A stretch of 14,937 nucleotides of DNA, taken from assembly GCA_021797525.1 (NCBI GenBank), contig JAJZZQ010000082.1, forward strand, positions 1 through 14,937, written 5' to 3'. The first letter of the stretch is position 1. The number at the start of each line of letters is the position of its first letter. This stretch comes from Thermoplasmata archaeon (lineage in GTDB: Archaea; Thermoplasmatota; Thermoplasmata; Thermoplasmatales; Thermoplasmataceae). A program made the position numbers and the translations under genes. Below are positions 7,048 to 14,007 of the stretch, piece by piece. The notes beneath the pieces were generated by a model. It saw nothing but the letters and a program-made list of their open reading frames with translations, ran no database searches and had not been told where the DNA came from.

Positions 7048-8340
7048 TCACATCCTCCTCAACATTCTGTATCCTTCAAGCACAGCATCCGATGTTCTGA
7101 TTCCGGACTCGCCAAGAGCTTCGGTCATCAACTGGTAGAGATGCTTCTTTGGGACACCCTGTTCTATGAATAGACCCTTCATAATATGTTCAAGGGCATT
7201 TGGAATGGCTCTGTGAGGCAATTTTCCCCATGTAACTTCATCGATTCCCCTGAAATTGTAAAGGTCCTTTAGAACGTATGAATCCAGGAGCCTTTTCCTG
7301 TATCCTGCCAGTGTCTCTTCGCTGACGCCACTCCCCTTCTTAGCTTCAATGAATGTGTCTGCTGCTGCTATTCCGGAAGCGATAGCATAATTCATTCCCT
7401 GAAGCACCAGACCATTACTGAATGAGAACCCGGCTGCATCACCGGCAATCATGTATCCATTGCCAAACAGCTTTGGAACTCTCTCAATGCCTCCCTCCTG
7501 TACCATGTGAGCGCTGTATTCTTCAACAGAACCCCCATCCACAAGCGGGGCAATAGCAGGATGCTCAAGGAACTGCTCTATTATGTCGAATGAATATGTT
7601 CTGTCGTTCTCCCTGAGATGCTTCATGGAGATGACTACTCCTGCTGAAATTGTCTCTTTGTTTGTATAAAGGAATCCACCTGCCTCAACCTGGTCTGGAA
7701 GAAATCCCAGTACATACTCACCTGCAAATCCTTCCTTTTCCCTGAGATTAAATCTTTCATTGACGGTTTTCTCAGATAGCTTGATAACCTCCTTGACCCC
7801 AATGGCGACATCCTTGTCGTTGAGAGGTTCTCTGAGGCCAGAATCAATTGCAACTCTTGGGTTTGCACCCTCTGCAAGAATGACGCAGTCTGATGTGATC
7901 AGATCGCCATCCTGTTCCACACCTATGGCCTTCCCCTTTTCGAAAGCAACCCTGTCCACTGTAACTCCTGAGGCAACCATTGCCCCCATGTCCTTTGCCT
8001 TCTTCACAAGCCACTGATCCAGTTTTGCACGAAGGACCATGTGCCCAGCCCTGTTTTTGTCAAAGAGACCAGATCTGAACTCCAGTCCAATGTTGGAATC
8101 CTTGGTAAGAAATCCCACACCTTTCGCTTTGACGTATCTCTCCACAGGAGCTGTCTTCTGCCAGTCAGGTATGACGGCTTCCAGGTCGTTCCCCCAGAGC
8201 ACCCCGCCTGAAACGTTCTTGCTTCCTGGAGGGTCTGCTTTTTCAACCAGTAAAACATTGTGCCCAGCAGATGCCAGTCTCATAGCTGCAGAAGATCCGG
8301 CAGGTCCGCCACCCACAACGATGGCATCGAACTCACTCAT
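7048..8340 (-). CDS. fixC: FixC-type electron-transferring flavoprotein:quinone oxidoreductase
   Basis: FixC is the FAD enzyme that accepts electrons from the EtfAB pair and, with FixX, delivers them to quinone at the membrane face. The 430-residue product starts with a Rossmann FAD motif, GGGPAG at 10-15, followed by the acidic strand end LLVEKAD and NVSGGVLWG. GDAAGF begins at residue 300 and is followed by GLVLQGMNYAIASG, which is characteristic of the ETF-quinone oxidoreductase/FixC group of the geranylgeranyl-reductase superfamily. Length is typical. It is the first gene of the operon; a TTATAAT box 25 bases before ATG 8340 implies a leaderless transcript. A geranylgeranyl reductase of lipid synthesis is the main alternative, but the adjoining fixX and etf genes argue strongly for FixC. 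Confidence 0.93.
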   Translation of the reverse strand: MSEFDAIVVGGGPAGSSAAMRLASAGHNVLLVEKADPPGSKNVSGGVLWGNDLEAVIPDWQKTAPVERYVKAKGVGFLTKDSNIGLEFRSGLFDKNRAGHMVLRAKLDQWLVKKAKDMGAMVASGVTVDRVAFEKGKAIGVEQDGDLITSDCVILAEGANPRVAIDSGLREPLNDKDVAIGVKEVIKLSEKTVNERFNLREKEGFAGEYVLGFLPDQVEAGGFLYTNKETISAGVVISMKHLRENDRTYSFDIIEQFLEHPAIAPLVDGGSVEEYSAHMVQEGGIERVPKLFGNGYMIAGDAAGFSFSNGLVLQGMNYAIASGIAAADTFIEAKKGSGVSEETLAGYRKRLLDSYVLKDLYNFRGIDEVTWGKLPHRAIPNALEHIMKGLFIEQGVPKKHLYQLMTEALGESGIRTSDAVLEGYRMLRRM

Positions 8341-8425
8341 GTACCAGTATCACTGTATGAATTATAATCCTTTTTTCCGTATTATTCCAATAGACATTTT
8401 TTTTAAGCGACACTTGATTGCTTAT
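8341..8425. promoter_or_regulatory. Divergent promoter region of the fix operon and the DNA glycosylase
   Basis: On the minus strand, TTATAAT at 8362-8368 is centred 25 bases before the fixC ATG, with a purine-rich stretch just upstream that could be the BRE. On the plus strand, a T run ending TTTTTTTTAAGC at 8396-8407 is centred about 25-28 bases before the paired ATGs at 8426 and 8429. Both fit archaeal core promoters giving leaderless messages. The two cores lie about 35 bases apart. Confidence 0.6.
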
Positions 8426-9082
8426 ATGATGGATATATCTGAGCTTCACAAAATCCTTCTGGATAAATATGGTGACGTTGGATGGTGGCCCGGAGAGTCT
8501 GATGAAGAGATACTCATCGGAGCCGTTCTCACTCAGAATACTTCATGGTCGAACGTAGAAAAGGCCATAAATTCTTTGAAAACTAGTGGAATGCTATCTC
8601 TTTCTTCAATAGCAAATTCAGATCCTGGAAGGATTGCTCCCCTCATAAGAAGTTCTGGATATTACAACCAGAAAGGTAGACGCCTTGTTTTGATTTCAAG
8701 ATTAATAATGGAGAAATATGGTTCTCTTGGAAACATAAGACTTGCTGGCCTGGAAGAGGCAAACAATTTTCTTATGTCCCTAAATGGAATAGGAAGAGAG
8801 ACATGTGATTCCATACTTAATTATGCCCTGGATTTTCCAGTATTTGTTGTTGACAAATATACATTAAGGATATTCAGCAGAACAGGAATAGGTGATATGA
8901 ATGTTGATGAGGCAAAATCTCTTGTCTATAGCAGTATTGGCAGGGATACTGCTATCCTGAAAAATCTGCACGGAATGATAGTATTTCTGGGAAAGGATTA
9001 TTGCAAAACAAAACCTGTGTGCGATGGGTGCCCCTTGAACATAAAATGCCAGTATTTTCTTAAAAAAAATAAGGGTCAGTGA
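8426..9082 (+). CDS. HhH-GPD DNA glycosylase, endonuclease III-related (MagIII-like group)
   Basis: This is a base-excision-repair glycosylase of the helix-hairpin-helix superfamily, 218 residues. It has the opening GWWPGESDEEILIGAVLTQNT, typical of the endonuclease III-related 3-methyladenine glycosylase group. The hairpin LNGIGRETC is at 119-127 and the catalytic Asp143 lies in FVVDKYT. Four cysteines follow at 193, 199, 202 and 208 (C-x5-C-x2-C-x5-C), like the [4Fe-4S] loop of endonuclease III. Glu125 stands where endonuclease III has its catalytic lysine, so a monofunctional glycosylase without AP-lyase activity is expected; the damaged base is probably an alkylated purine, but this is inference. 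The start is either ATG 8426 or ATG 8429. A longer reading frame to 8039 is the antisense of fixC and was discarded. The 3' end overlaps that of the aIF2-gamma gene by 7 bases. Confidence 0.88.
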   Translation: MMDISELHKILLDKYGDVGWWPGESDEEILIGAVLTQNTSWSNVEKAINSLKTSGMLSLSSIANSDPGRIAPLIRSSGYYNQKGRRLVLISRLIMEKYGSLGNIRLAGLEEANNFLMSLNGIGRETCDSILNYALDFPVFVVDKYTLRIFSRTGIGDMNVDEAKSLVYSSIGRDTAILKNLHGMIVFLGKDYCKTKPVCDGCPLNIKCQYFLKKNKGQ

Positions 9083-10311
9083 ATTACAAGTATGTTCCCA
9101 TACCCGATCAGTCTCCACCTGTTTGATATCCTTCTCCCTATTGCAACCCTTTCCCCCTCGTAGGCGGATACGGGGTATTTCAGGGAGAGTTCTATCCTGC
9201 CGCCCTTCGTGTTTGTTACGGCCCCCACTGTATTAGCGGTGCCCACTGTAAGCATGAGGGATTCTCTGTTTTTGATTGACTCTACCTTCTGTTCCTCCTG
9301 GAACCCTACTACTCTCTTCAGAAGGTGAGTTTCAAGTGAGAGACTGAATATTGTTGGCGGAACCTTGCCGACACTTCCAAGGACCCTACCTGTGAAAGAG
9401 TCCCCCTTTGTAAGATACGGATCAAGAAGTGTTCCAACTGCGGCTAGTCCACCCGGTTTCAGAACTTCATAGGAGTTTTCTCCTGCCCTCAAACCTGTAA
9501 CGGTAGTGATAACGTCCTCCCATGTCTGCTTCCCTCCCCTTGACATCTGGAGGCCCGGAGATATTTCTATTTCATCTCCCACTTTTATCTCTCCCTGAAT
9601 TAGAGACCCTCCGAGAACCCCTCCCTTCAGGTCTTTTAAACTTGCTCCTGGCCTGTTTACATCAAATGATCTTGCAATATACATCAGAGGGTCCTTTCCC
9701 TCCTGCTGGGAAGGAGAAGGTATAACCTCTTCTATAGCCTTGAACAGTGCGGAGATGTTTGTATTGTGGTAGGCACTCACTGGTATGACCGGTGAGTTTT
9801 CCGCTATGCTGCCCTTTAAAAAGTTCTTTATTTCCTTGTAACTTTCAATCGCTCTTTCCCTTGTAACCAGGTCAATCTTGTTCTGTACCACTATAATATT
9901 CTTTATGCCCATTATTTCCAGAGCAATCAGGTGTTCTCGGGTCTGTGGCTGCGGGCATTTTTCATTAGCTGCGACAACAAGAAGGGCCCCATTCATAATT
10001 GATGAGCCTGAAAGCATTGTTGCCATTAGTGTCTCATGCCCAGGGGCATCTACAAAAGATATCACTCGGGTAAGCTGGCAACTTTCATCAGTTTTTTCAC
10101 GTGAGTAGACCTTTCCATCGGGACCATCGCACTCATACACAGGGGTTTCGGCATAGCCCAGCTTTATGGATATTCCGCGCTTAATTTCCTCAGAATGGAT
10201 GTCGGTCTTAGTTCCGGTAAGAGCTTTTGTGAGTGTGCTCTTTCCATGATCCACATGACCCACCATGCCAATATTGACAGTGGGCTGTGGAAGCTGGGGT
10301 TTTTTGCTCAT
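9076..10311 (-). CDS. eif2g: Translation initiation factor aIF2, gamma subunit
   Basis: The gamma subunit is the GTPase core of aIF2, which brings initiator Met-tRNA to the small ribosomal subunit. The 411-residue product has the G motifs in order: GHVDHGKST (18-26), DAPGH (88-92), NKID, and SAY for G5. EF-Tu-like beta-barrel domains II and III follow, with the family-typical segment MYIARSFDVNRPG. Length is normal. The zinc knuckle between switch I and G3 usually has two CxxC pairs; here only Cys61 and Cys78 remain, so the metal site appears lost. The gene follows eS6 by 1 base, a common archaeal pairing, and an AGGAG lies 4 bases before the ATG. The 3' end overlaps the converging glycosylase gene by 7 bases. 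Confidence 0.96.
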   Translation of the reverse strand: MSKKPQLPQPTVNIGMVGHVDHGKSTLTKALTGTKTDIHSEEIKRGISIKLGYAETPVYECDGPDGKVYSREKTDESCQLTRVISFVDAPGHETLMATMLSGSSIMNGALLVVAANEKCPQPQTREHLIALEIMGIKNIIVVQNKIDLVTRERAIESYKEIKNFLKGSIAENSPVIPVSAYHNTNISALFKAIEEVIPSPSQQEGKDPLMYIARSFDVNRPGASLKDLKGGVLGGSLIQGEIKVGDEIEISPGLQMSRGGKQTWEDVITTVTGLRAGENSYEVLKPGGLAAVGTLLDPYLTKGDSFTGRVLGSVGKVPPTIFSLSLETHLLKRVVGFQEEQKVESIKNRESLMLTVGTANTVGAVTNTKGGRIELSLKYPVSAYEGERVAIGRRISNRWRLIGYGNILVIH

Positions 10312-10312
10312 T

Positions 10313-10696
10313 CTACTCCTGCTTTCCTGAACTTTCTTCCAGGGATGTTGGGCCGTACTGCATTACTTTAAGGTTTAGCTGTGCAATGTCCGGGCCAATA
10401 ATGGCGCCCCTGAATGTAACGCGCTTTCTGTATCCGTTCTTGGCTTTCTTTCCGGCATCAAAAGTCCTGAGTATCCTTTTCTTTCCGGATATCTGAAGAT
10501 CCTTCTTCATGGGAAAACCATCATTTGTGCTTCCACCTGTTATCTTGAGCTTGTATCCTGGAAGCTCAAAGAAAACACCGTCCACCTCGTCTCCCACCTT
10601 CCTGCCGGAAAGTGAGCTTAGACTTTCTGGTGAAATCTCCTTTTTATATGTCTTTCCTGATTTTGAGTCTGCGATTATTGCAACCGAATTTGCCAT
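10313..10696 (-). CDS. rps6e: Small-subunit ribosomal protein eS6
   Basis: eS6 is an archaeal/eukaryotic protein of the 30S/40S subunit. The 127-residue product is of normal archaeal length and shows VGDEVDG, LPGYKLKITGGST, DGFPMKKD, and the basic GYRKRVTFRG followed by IGPDIAQLN, all hallmarks of the family. It lacks the long phosphorylated C-terminal tail of eukaryotic S6, as expected. GAGGG stands 6 bases before the ATG at 10696. It is the first gene of the eS6-aIF2-gamma pair, with 1 base between them. Confidence 0.95.
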   Translation of the reverse strand: MANSVAIIADSKSGKTYKKEISPESLSSLSGRKVGDEVDGVFFELPGYKLKITGGSTNDGFPMKKDLQISGKKRILRTFDAGKKAKNGYRKRVTFRGAIIGPDIAQLNLKVMQYGPTSLEESSGKQE

Positions 10697-10813
10697 ATTT
10701 TACCCTCTTAAAGAAGCCAACTGCTGTGGCAAGGTCATTGGTAATCCGTAACTCATTAATAAATTTGCAGAGGTTTGCGGACCTTGTGAACCAGCTTAAT
10801 TTTTGCCTCTTAA
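10697..10813 (-). promoter_or_regulatory. Upstream region of the eS6-aIF2-gamma operon
   Basis: On the minus strand, TTTATTAAT at 10755-10763 is the best TATA candidate. It would start transcription near 10733 and leave a leader of roughly 35-40 bases. This operon therefore looks leadered, with a Shine-Dalgarno element (CCCTC on the plus strand, 10703-10707). A second AT-rich CTTAAAG at 10707-10713 is too close to the ATG to be a TATA box. The upstream gene on the same strand ends at 10814. Confidence 0.4.
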
Positions 10814-11299
10814 TTAGTGTTTGAGGAATGGTTCACCGCATGAAGAGCAGAAATTGGCATTTCCTCTGTTCACGTAACCGCATCTTGGACATATTCTGGT
10901 TCCCAGTGTTCCCGAAAAAAATGTATTGAAATCGAAGAGGTTATTCTGCATCATGTATCCAATGACCCCAACTCCAAGCGCTATAAGTGCTCCGATGATG
11001 TATCCGCTGTCGAATATGAAAGATACAATAGACAGGATTATGAGGCTTACCCAGTTTACACTTGAGAAATTTGTTCTCAATGACATCGAGTAACGGAATA
11101 TCATGTAACCGATGAAAAGGCCTATGACAGAAAATACGATGAATACTATAATCCTTAGAATTATGGCCGACTCTAAAATTGAAACTACACCTGTTGTGTA
11201 TGAAGATGTAACAATGCCCAGAACCAGGCTGATCACGGCGTTAATTACAATTAGTATGCTGGAAATTAGCAAGGCCAATGAGAGGAGACCCCCATTCAT
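10814..11299 (-). CDS. Membrane protein with C-terminal zinc ribbon, function unknown
   Basis: The product has 161 residues from the start chosen here. Four strongly hydrophobic segments lie at about 5-30, 44-70, 82-97 and 98-117. A soluble tail carries CPRCG (Cys137, Cys140) and CSSCG (Cys151, Cys154), a single zinc ribbon ending in PFLKH. This layout is common in archaeal membrane proteins with no assigned role; the ribbon probably faces the cytoplasm and may bind protein or nucleic acid, but nothing here decides this. An upstream in-frame ATG at 11308 would add three residues (MHR). The TATA-like ATATAAATAT at 11321-11330 is centred 27 bases before 11299 and only 18 before 11308, so 11299 is preferred. 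It is divergent from the Kae1-Bud32 gene and probably transcribed alone. Confidence 0.8.
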   Translation of the reverse strand: MNGGLLSLALLISSILIVINAVISLVLGIVTSSYTTGVVSILESAIILRIIVFIVFSVIGLFIGYMIFRYSMSLRTNFSSVNWVSLIILSIVSFIFDSGYIIGALIALGVGVIGYMMQNNLFDFNTFFSGTLGTRICPRCGYVNRGNANFCSSCGEPFLKH

Positions 11300-11405
11300 T
11301 CTGTGCATTTTGTCAGAGGCATATTTATATTTCCTTTAATAAACTTTCAATATCTTTATCTGATGCAGATGTTTTAAAATTCCAATCTGATTATGGTTTA
11401 TAGCA
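11300..11405. promoter_or_regulatory. Divergent promoters of the zinc-ribbon membrane protein and Kae1-Bud32 genes
   Basis: The minus-strand TATA box ATATAAATAT is at 11321-11330. The plus-strand box GTTTTAAAAT is at 11371-11380, centred about 30 bases before ATG 11406. The spacing suggests a leaderless or nearly leaderless Kae1-Bud32 message. Confidence 0.55.
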
Positions 11406-13013
11406 ATGATAGTTCTGGGGATAGAGGGAACAGCACATACAGTCAGCTGTGGGATCATCGACGATGAAAAGATATACAGCAACTGTTCTCACACAATAAA
11501 TGTTGATAGTGGAGGAATTCACCCAAGGGACGCGGCACTCCACCACTCAGAGCACATTATACCAGTTATAAGGGAGGGCTTAAGGAAAGCAGGTATGACA
11601 ATGAAAGATGTCGACCTGATCGCATTTTCAATGGGACCTGGACTCGGCCCCTGCCTCAGGGTCACGGCAACTGCTGCAAGAAGTATTGCCCTAAGATCAG
11701 ACATACCCATCATCGGGGTGAACCACCCTCTTGGACATGTAGAGATAGGGCGCAGGCTAACAGGCTCTAGGAATCCGATAATGCTTTACGTTTCTGGAGG
11801 CAACACACAGGTTATTGCTCATATTGCTGGCAGATATAGGGTTCTTGGTGAGACCATGGATATTGGGCTTGGAAATCTTCTTGACAAACTTGGGAGGGAA
11901 ATGGGATTCCCGTTCCCGGGAGGCCCAAAGATTGAACAATACGCAAACCTCGGGACAACACTTCTGGACCTCCCTTATTCCGTAAAAGGAATGGACGTAT
12001 CATTCTCAGGCATGCTTACTGCTGCCAAAAAATACCTTTCGGAGGGAAAGCATCTGGAGGATATCTGTTATAGCGTTCAGGAATACTCTTTTTCTATGCT
12101 TGTTGAGGTACTGGAAAGAGCCATTTACCAAACTGGGAGGAAGGAGATACTTCTGGCAGGCGGTGTTGCAAGGAATCAGCGGCTCAGGAAAATGCTGAAC
12201 CAGTTTGCTGAAGAGACAGGTGCTAAGTTTCTTCCAACAGATATCGAATACTGCATGGACAACGGAGCCATGATAGCTCAGGCTGGTATGCTTATGTATG
12301 AATTTGGTGCCAGGCAGACCATATCTGAGACCACTGTAAACCAGAGATTCAGGATTGATGAAGTTGATGTTCCATGGATACAGGATGAGCCAGTTAAACC
12401 TGATCAACTCAGAGGTGCAGAATCCAGGATTAGCAGGTCCGATTTCCATGGGAGAAGTGTTGTACTGAAGGAGAGGATTAGAAAGCGTTACAGAAATCGC
12501 GATCTTGATCTTGCCCTGAGGAATAGCAGAGCAAGGAACGAGATAATAGTAATGGCAAGCATAGAAGAATCCGGATGCAGCGTCCCTATAATTTATGACT
12601 TTAATCCTCGTGGCCCTGTAACCACACTGGGAATGATTCCTGGAATCACACTTGCCGAATTCCTTAGAAGTAACTCTAGAGAGCTGAATATCTCCCTAAT
12701 GAGAGATCTTGGAAAGTTTGTGGGATTATTTCATCTGAAGGGGGTTTCACATGGCGATCTTACGACTGCCAACATTATGGTTGGCGTAAAAAATATGCCG
12801 TATTTCATCGACTGCAGTTTCGGGAAATCTGACAGTACTTTAAATGACATGGCCTCGGACTTATTCCTCTTCAGGGAATCCCTCAGATCATTGCACTCAG
12901 ATACTGGTGAACTGTTTTCTGCTTTTTCCTTATCATATTCAAAAATCAATGGCAACCACGACAAAATATTCGAGGAGGTTGAAAAGATTGAATCCAGAAG
13001 AAGATACGTCTAA
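11406..13013 (+). CDS. Kae1-Bud32 fusion: tRNA t6A37 threonylcarbamoyl transferase with linked kinase/ATPase
   Basis: This 535-residue protein joins two KEOPS subunits. Residues 1 to about 325 are Kae1/TsaD, which transfers the threonylcarbamoyl group to A37 of ANN-decoding tRNAs. It has the metal ligands His107 and His111 (NHPLGHVE) and Asp285 (CMDNGA), plus YVSGGNTQV. From about 335 to the end is Bud32, a small atypical kinase/ATPase, with Lys355 (VVLKERI), HGDLTTAN with catalytic Asp451 and Asn456, and a metal-binding Asp469. The usual DFG of Bud32 reads Asp-Cys-Ser here. Such fusions are known in Methanocaldococcus and Thermoplasma. The C-terminus ends in basic residues (ESRRRYV), fitting the Bud32 tail. 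Other KEOPS subunits (Pcc1, Cgi121) are not in the window. The 3' end overlaps the start of the pyrophosphatase gene. Confidence 0.95.
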   Translation: MIVLGIEGTAHTVSCGIIDDEKIYSNCSHTINVDSGGIHPRDAALHHSEHIIPVIREGLRKAGMTMKDVDLIAFSMGPGLGPCLRVTATAARSIALRSDIPIIGVNHPLGHVEIGRRLTGSRNPIMLYVSGGNTQVIAHIAGRYRVLGETMDIGLGNLLDKLGREMGFPFPGGPKIEQYANLGTTLLDLPYSVKGMDVSFSGMLTAAKKYLSEGKHLEDICYSVQEYSFSMLVEVLERAIYQTGRKEILLAGGVARNQRLRKMLNQFAEETGAKFLPTDIEYCMDNGAMIAQAGMLMYEFGARQTISETTVNQRFRIDEVDVPWIQDEPVKPDQLRGAESRISRSDFHGRSVVLKERIRKRYRNRDLDLALRNSRARNEIIVMASIEESGCSVPIIYDFNPRGPVTTLGMIPGITLAEFLRSNSRELNISLMRDLGKFVGLFHLKGVSHGDLTTANIMVGVKNMPYFIDCSFGKSDSTLNDMASDLFLFRESLRSLHSDTGELFSAFSLSYSKINGNHDKIFEEVEKIESRRRYV

Positions 13014-13578
13014 TCTCTCCGCTAAAGAATGCATTAAATTTGTCACCAGTAATGAGCATAAATATCTGGAGTTACAAAAGGTATTCATGAATGAAGGAAT
13101 AAACATTGATTGGGTCAGGAGAAAATATGAGGAAATACAGGAGGACAGCACAGAATTAATTTCTATGGACAGTGCAAGAAAGCTTTCTACTGAAATAGTG
13201 GGGAAATTTTTTCTGGAAGACACAGGGCTATACATCGACTCGTTGAATGGCTTTCCTGGTCCATATTCATCTTATGTTGCAAGGACGTTAGGGAATAATG
13301 GCATACTAAAACTTATTCAAGGGCTGAAAAGATCCTGCCATTTCCTCACAGTTATAACATATTATGACGGACATGAATTCCTTCAGTTTGGGGGCATACT
13401 TAGAGGTTCTATCTCAGAGGAGATCAGGGGAAATGGCGGATTCGGGTATGATCCCATTTTCATACCTGATGGACAAAGCATAACTCTAGCAGAGATGGAC
13501 ATCGGAACAAAATCAACCATTTCACATAGATCTGTTGCAGCTCACAGGTTTATTAGCCATCTAAGGGCCAGCAGATGA
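12988..13578 (+). CDS. rdgB: XTP/dITP diphosphatase (RdgB/HAM1 family)
   Basis: This house-cleaning enzyme hydrolyses non-canonical purine triphosphates (XTP, ITP, dITP) to monophosphates. With the start proposed here it has 196 residues, normal for the family. Motifs in order are FVTSNEHKYLEL (18-29, substrate entry), LEDTGLYID (76-84) with the metal-binding acid, GFPGPYSSYVARTLG, GNGGFGYDPIF (148-158) and SHRSVAAH (179-186). No ATG lies at the expected position. TTG at 12988 has GGAGG 9 bases upstream, an excellent ribosome binding site, and overlaps the end of Kae1-Bud32 by 26 bases. The alternative ATG at 12949 would give 209 residues with an unconserved basic N-terminus. The overlap implies co-transcription and translational coupling with Kae1-Bud32. 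Confidence 0.9.
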   Translation: MNPEEDTSNLSAKECIKFVTSNEHKYLELQKVFMNEGINIDWVRRKYEEIQEDSTELISMDSARKLSTEIVGKFFLEDTGLYIDSLNGFPGPYSSYVARTLGNNGILKLIQGLKRSCHFLTVITYYDGHEFLQFGGILRGSISEEIRGNGGFGYDPIFIPDGQSITLAEMDIGTKSTISHRSVAAHRFISHLRASR

Positions 13579-13591
13579 AAGTTATTATATA
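13579..13591 (+). promoter_or_regulatory. TATA-like box of the small membrane protein gene
   Basis: TTATTATATA at 13582-13591 follows the rdgB stop directly. It is centred about 30 bases before ATG 13616 but only about 6 before ATG 13592, which argues for the inner ATG as start. Confidence 0.5.
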
Positions 13592-13615
13592 ATGAAATTC
13601 AATGGCAATAGACAG

Positions 13616-13990
13616 ATGAAGACATCTATCCGGGAATATTATAGAGCCATATTTCTTGTCGTTTTTGCAGTGTCTCTCGTATTCCTCATTATAACCGCGA
13701 ATGACCTTATTTTCAGAAATGCCTCTATGATAAATGATGGGCTCTCACTTCAACAGTCAGGCAACTGGGAATACTGGATATTTGCCATTTCACTTGTTCT
13801 AACCATTTACTTTTTTTACATGTTCATAAAGTATTCCCGGGATTACAACAAGTTCATTTCAATTATAAACGGGAACAGCAAGCAAAATATTGTAAAGAAT
13901 ATGGCAGACCTGAGAAAGATTGCGAAGAATCTAGGGCCAAAATATCAGAAAGAACTCAAGGAAGCCATGGAAAAGTGGAAAGTGAAGTGA
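13616..13990 (+). CDS. Small two-helix membrane protein, function unknown
   Basis: I do not recognise this 124-residue protein. A short basic N-terminus is followed by a membrane helix at about 11-29. A polar loop of some 22 residues comes next, then a second helix at about 52-72. The remaining 50 residues form a lysine-rich soluble tail with helical character (NMADLRKIAKNLGPKYQKEL and beyond). The hairpin topology puts both ends on the same side, most likely the cytoplasm because both are basic. An ATG at 13592 would add eight residues (MKFNGNRQ), but it sits inside the expected promoter spacing. It follows rdgB by 37 bases and converges on speE. Confidence 0.75.
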   Translation: MKTSIREYYRAIFLVVFAVSLVFLIITANDLIFRNASMINDGLSLQQSGNWEYWIFAISLVLTIYFFYMFIKYSRDYNKFISIINGNSKQNIVKNMADLRKIAKNLGPKYQKELKEAMEKWKVK

Positions 13991-14007
13991 CTTTCTCTCA
14001 GTCACTT
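13985..14007. terminator. Inverted repeat between converging membrane-protein and speE genes
   Basis: AAGTGAC at 13985-13991 and GTCACTT at 14001-14007 form a perfect 7-base-pair stem around a 9-base loop. The upstream gene's TGA lies in the left arm and the speE stop at the end of the loop. It could serve as a terminator for both transcripts, though no long T run follows on the plus strand beyond TTTCTCTT. Confidence 0.4.

Noticed and set aside
8039..8425. Long N-terminal extension of the DNA glycosylase
   Set aside because: It is antisense to fixC, and the family-like sequence begins at the paired ATGs 8426/8429.
12006..12449. Minus-strand 147-codon reading frame inside Kae1-Bud32
   Set aside because: It is a shadow of a secure coding region and shows no domain or promoter.
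12750..12775. Bud32 part read as a pseudokinase
   Set aside because: Lys355, Asp451, Asn456 and Asp469 are all present, so only the residues after the last Asp differ; activity is still likely.
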